Part shown: piece after piece, positions 5,511 through 6,182 of the stretch
Layout of the letters: each line of letters begins with the position of its first letter
Position numbering within the stretch: the first letter of the stretch is position 1
Origin: Bacteroidota bacterium
GTDB taxonomy: Bacteria > Bacteroidota > Ignavibacteria > T3Sed10-11
Reading direction: 5' to 3'
Assembly: GCA_007128495.1 (NCBI GenBank)
Contig: SKXH01000288.1
Span: forward strand, 1 to 6,182
DNA length: 6,182 nt
Translations under genes and position numbers: made by a program
Notes under the pieces: model-generated
What the model saw: only the letters and a program-made list of their open reading frames with translations
Told to the model about the DNA's origin: nothing
The model's database searches: none

Positions 5511-6182
5511 TTAATTCCCACCCGTTATATCGAGCATATGTCCTCTGCATCCTCTGCGTGAACATATCTGCACGACACCGCCTCCTCTCACTCCCATCGT
5601 TACCATCGGGGCATTACAATCCGGACATGAAATATTACTTTTTAGTTCGGTATGACAGTGAGGACAGAAAAAAGTTACAACCGCGTTTTTCGGTACTTCA
5701 TATTCGGACTCTATATTATAACTGCCATAGACACTCGACAAACGAAGCCAGCCGTGCTGGCGCTCGAAATATATTGTAACCCGTACCGATGGATGTCCAT
5801 CGATCAAATAATTCGGATCCATTAAGCTGTGAGCACATCGTGCGCATATGATATCTACGGGAAAAACACTTTTATCCGTTGCAACATCAACTTTATCCAA
5901 TCCTTCAAGAGTTTTTCGCACTATGCGCCGTACATCATGGATGTTAACTTTTGAAAAATAATGTTGATCGACGACAACGATAGGACCGAGTGCGCAGGCA
6001 CCGAGGCAGGCAACCGTTTCGAGCGTGAATTTTTTATCGTCCGTTGTTTCCCCTGTTTTGCACCGGAGTGCTTGTTGGAATTCTTTCTCTATCGAGGGAC
6101 CGCCGCGGACATGGCAGGCGGTACCCAGGCACACCGAGACAAGATGCTGTCCCCGCGGTTTAAGACTGAATGTTTTATAAAA
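5511..6182 (-). CDS. NuoE/HydC-type [2Fe-2S] subunit with C-terminal zinc-ribbon-like tail (StnC-like), 5'-truncated by the window edge
   Basis: Thioredoxin-like ferredoxin subunit that passes electrons to or from the NADH/FMN subunit encoded next. The frame stays open to the right edge. The first visible residues (FYKTFSLKPRG) are the NuoE core just before its first cluster cysteine, so perhaps 80 N-terminal residues lie outside, and the GTG at 6134 is not the true start. In the 223 visible residues the family pattern is intact: C18-x4-C23-x35-C59-x3-C63 (CLGTAC and CLGACALGP). The NuoE fold ends near residue 95. About 120 further residues follow, with four cysteine pairs: C113/C116 (CARC), C173/C176 (CPHC), C186/C189 (CPDC) and C207/C212 (CSRRGC). 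They look like two zinc ribbons, although Fe-S binding is possible. A plain NuoE ends near the end of the core. The stop is TAA, 19 bases before the next gene. NuoE family membership is near certain; the tail's role is unknown. Confidence 0.94.
   Translation of the reverse strand, partial: FYKTFSLKPRGQHLVSVCLGTACHVRGGPSIEKEFQQALRCKTGETTDDKKFTLETVACLGACALGPIVVVDQHYFSKVNIHDVRRIVRKTLEGLDKVDVATDKSVFPVDIICARCAHSLMDPNYLIDGHPSVRVTIYFERQHGWLRLSSVYGSYNIESEYEVPKNAVVTFFCPHCHTELKSNISCPDCNAPMVTMGVRGGGVVQICSRRGCRGHMLDITGGN

Noticed and set aside
6132..6134. GTG at 6134 as the start of the NuoE-like protein
   Set aside because: The frame is open upstream to the window edge and encodes conserved NuoE core sequence (SLKPRGQHLVSV), so the GTG is an internal valine codon.
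1651..6182. [FeFe] hydrogenase HydABC or complex I
   Set aside because: The ferredoxin subunit ends without an H-cluster domain, and no membrane or quinone subunits are present, so the parts fit a transhydrogenase or diaphorase better.

Overview
The window holds one minus-strand operon of four tightly spaced redox genes and almost nothing else. Gaps between genes are 19, 40 and 23 bases. In transcription order (right to left) they are: (1) a NuoE/HydC-type [2Fe-2S] subunit with a zinc-ribbon-like tail, cut by the right edge of the window; (2) a 1042-residue fusion of a NuoF/HydB-type FMN/Fe-S NADH module with a GltD/NfnB-type FAD-NAD(P)H oxidoreductase; (3) a small NuoG/HydA-N-terminus-like ferredoxin subunit with one [2Fe-2S] site, two [4Fe-4S] sites and an extra cysteine-rich tail; (4) a stand-alone glutamate-synthase FMN domain protein with an N-terminal four-cysteine motif. 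A possible further gene begins directly after the last stop codon (TAAATG) and leaves the window on the left.

The first three proteins have the architecture I recall for the Sporomusa-type transhydrogenase StnABC, a relative of the electron-bifurcating HydABC hydrogenase and the NfnAB transhydrogenase: a HydC-like subunit, a HydB-NfnB fusion and a ferredoxin-like subunit. I assign this from domain order and cysteine motifs only. The likely chemistry is exchange of electrons among NADPH, NAD(H) and ferredoxin through FMN, FAD and a large set of Fe-S clusters in the cytoplasm. No membrane segments or signal peptides are visible.

The unusual part is the fourth gene. It keeps the FMN/2-oxoglutarate motifs of glutamate synthase. 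It lacks the glutaminase domain, the GXGXG domain and the cysteines of the usual [3Fe-4S] cluster, and it carries a CxxCxxxCxxxC motif near its N-terminus. GltD is the normal electron-donating partner of GltB, so the fused GltD module could feed this protein. The operon may therefore couple a Stn-like transhydrogenase to an FMN amino-transfer or other reductive reaction. That coupling is inference.

The organism is most likely an anaerobic bacterium, judged from the Hyd/Stn/Nfn-type machinery. Base composition is moderate and two of the starts have recognisable Shine-Dalgarno sequences. I cannot name the phylum. There are no RNA genes, mobile elements, CRISPR arrays or sizeable repeats, and no gene-free stretch longer than 43 bases.
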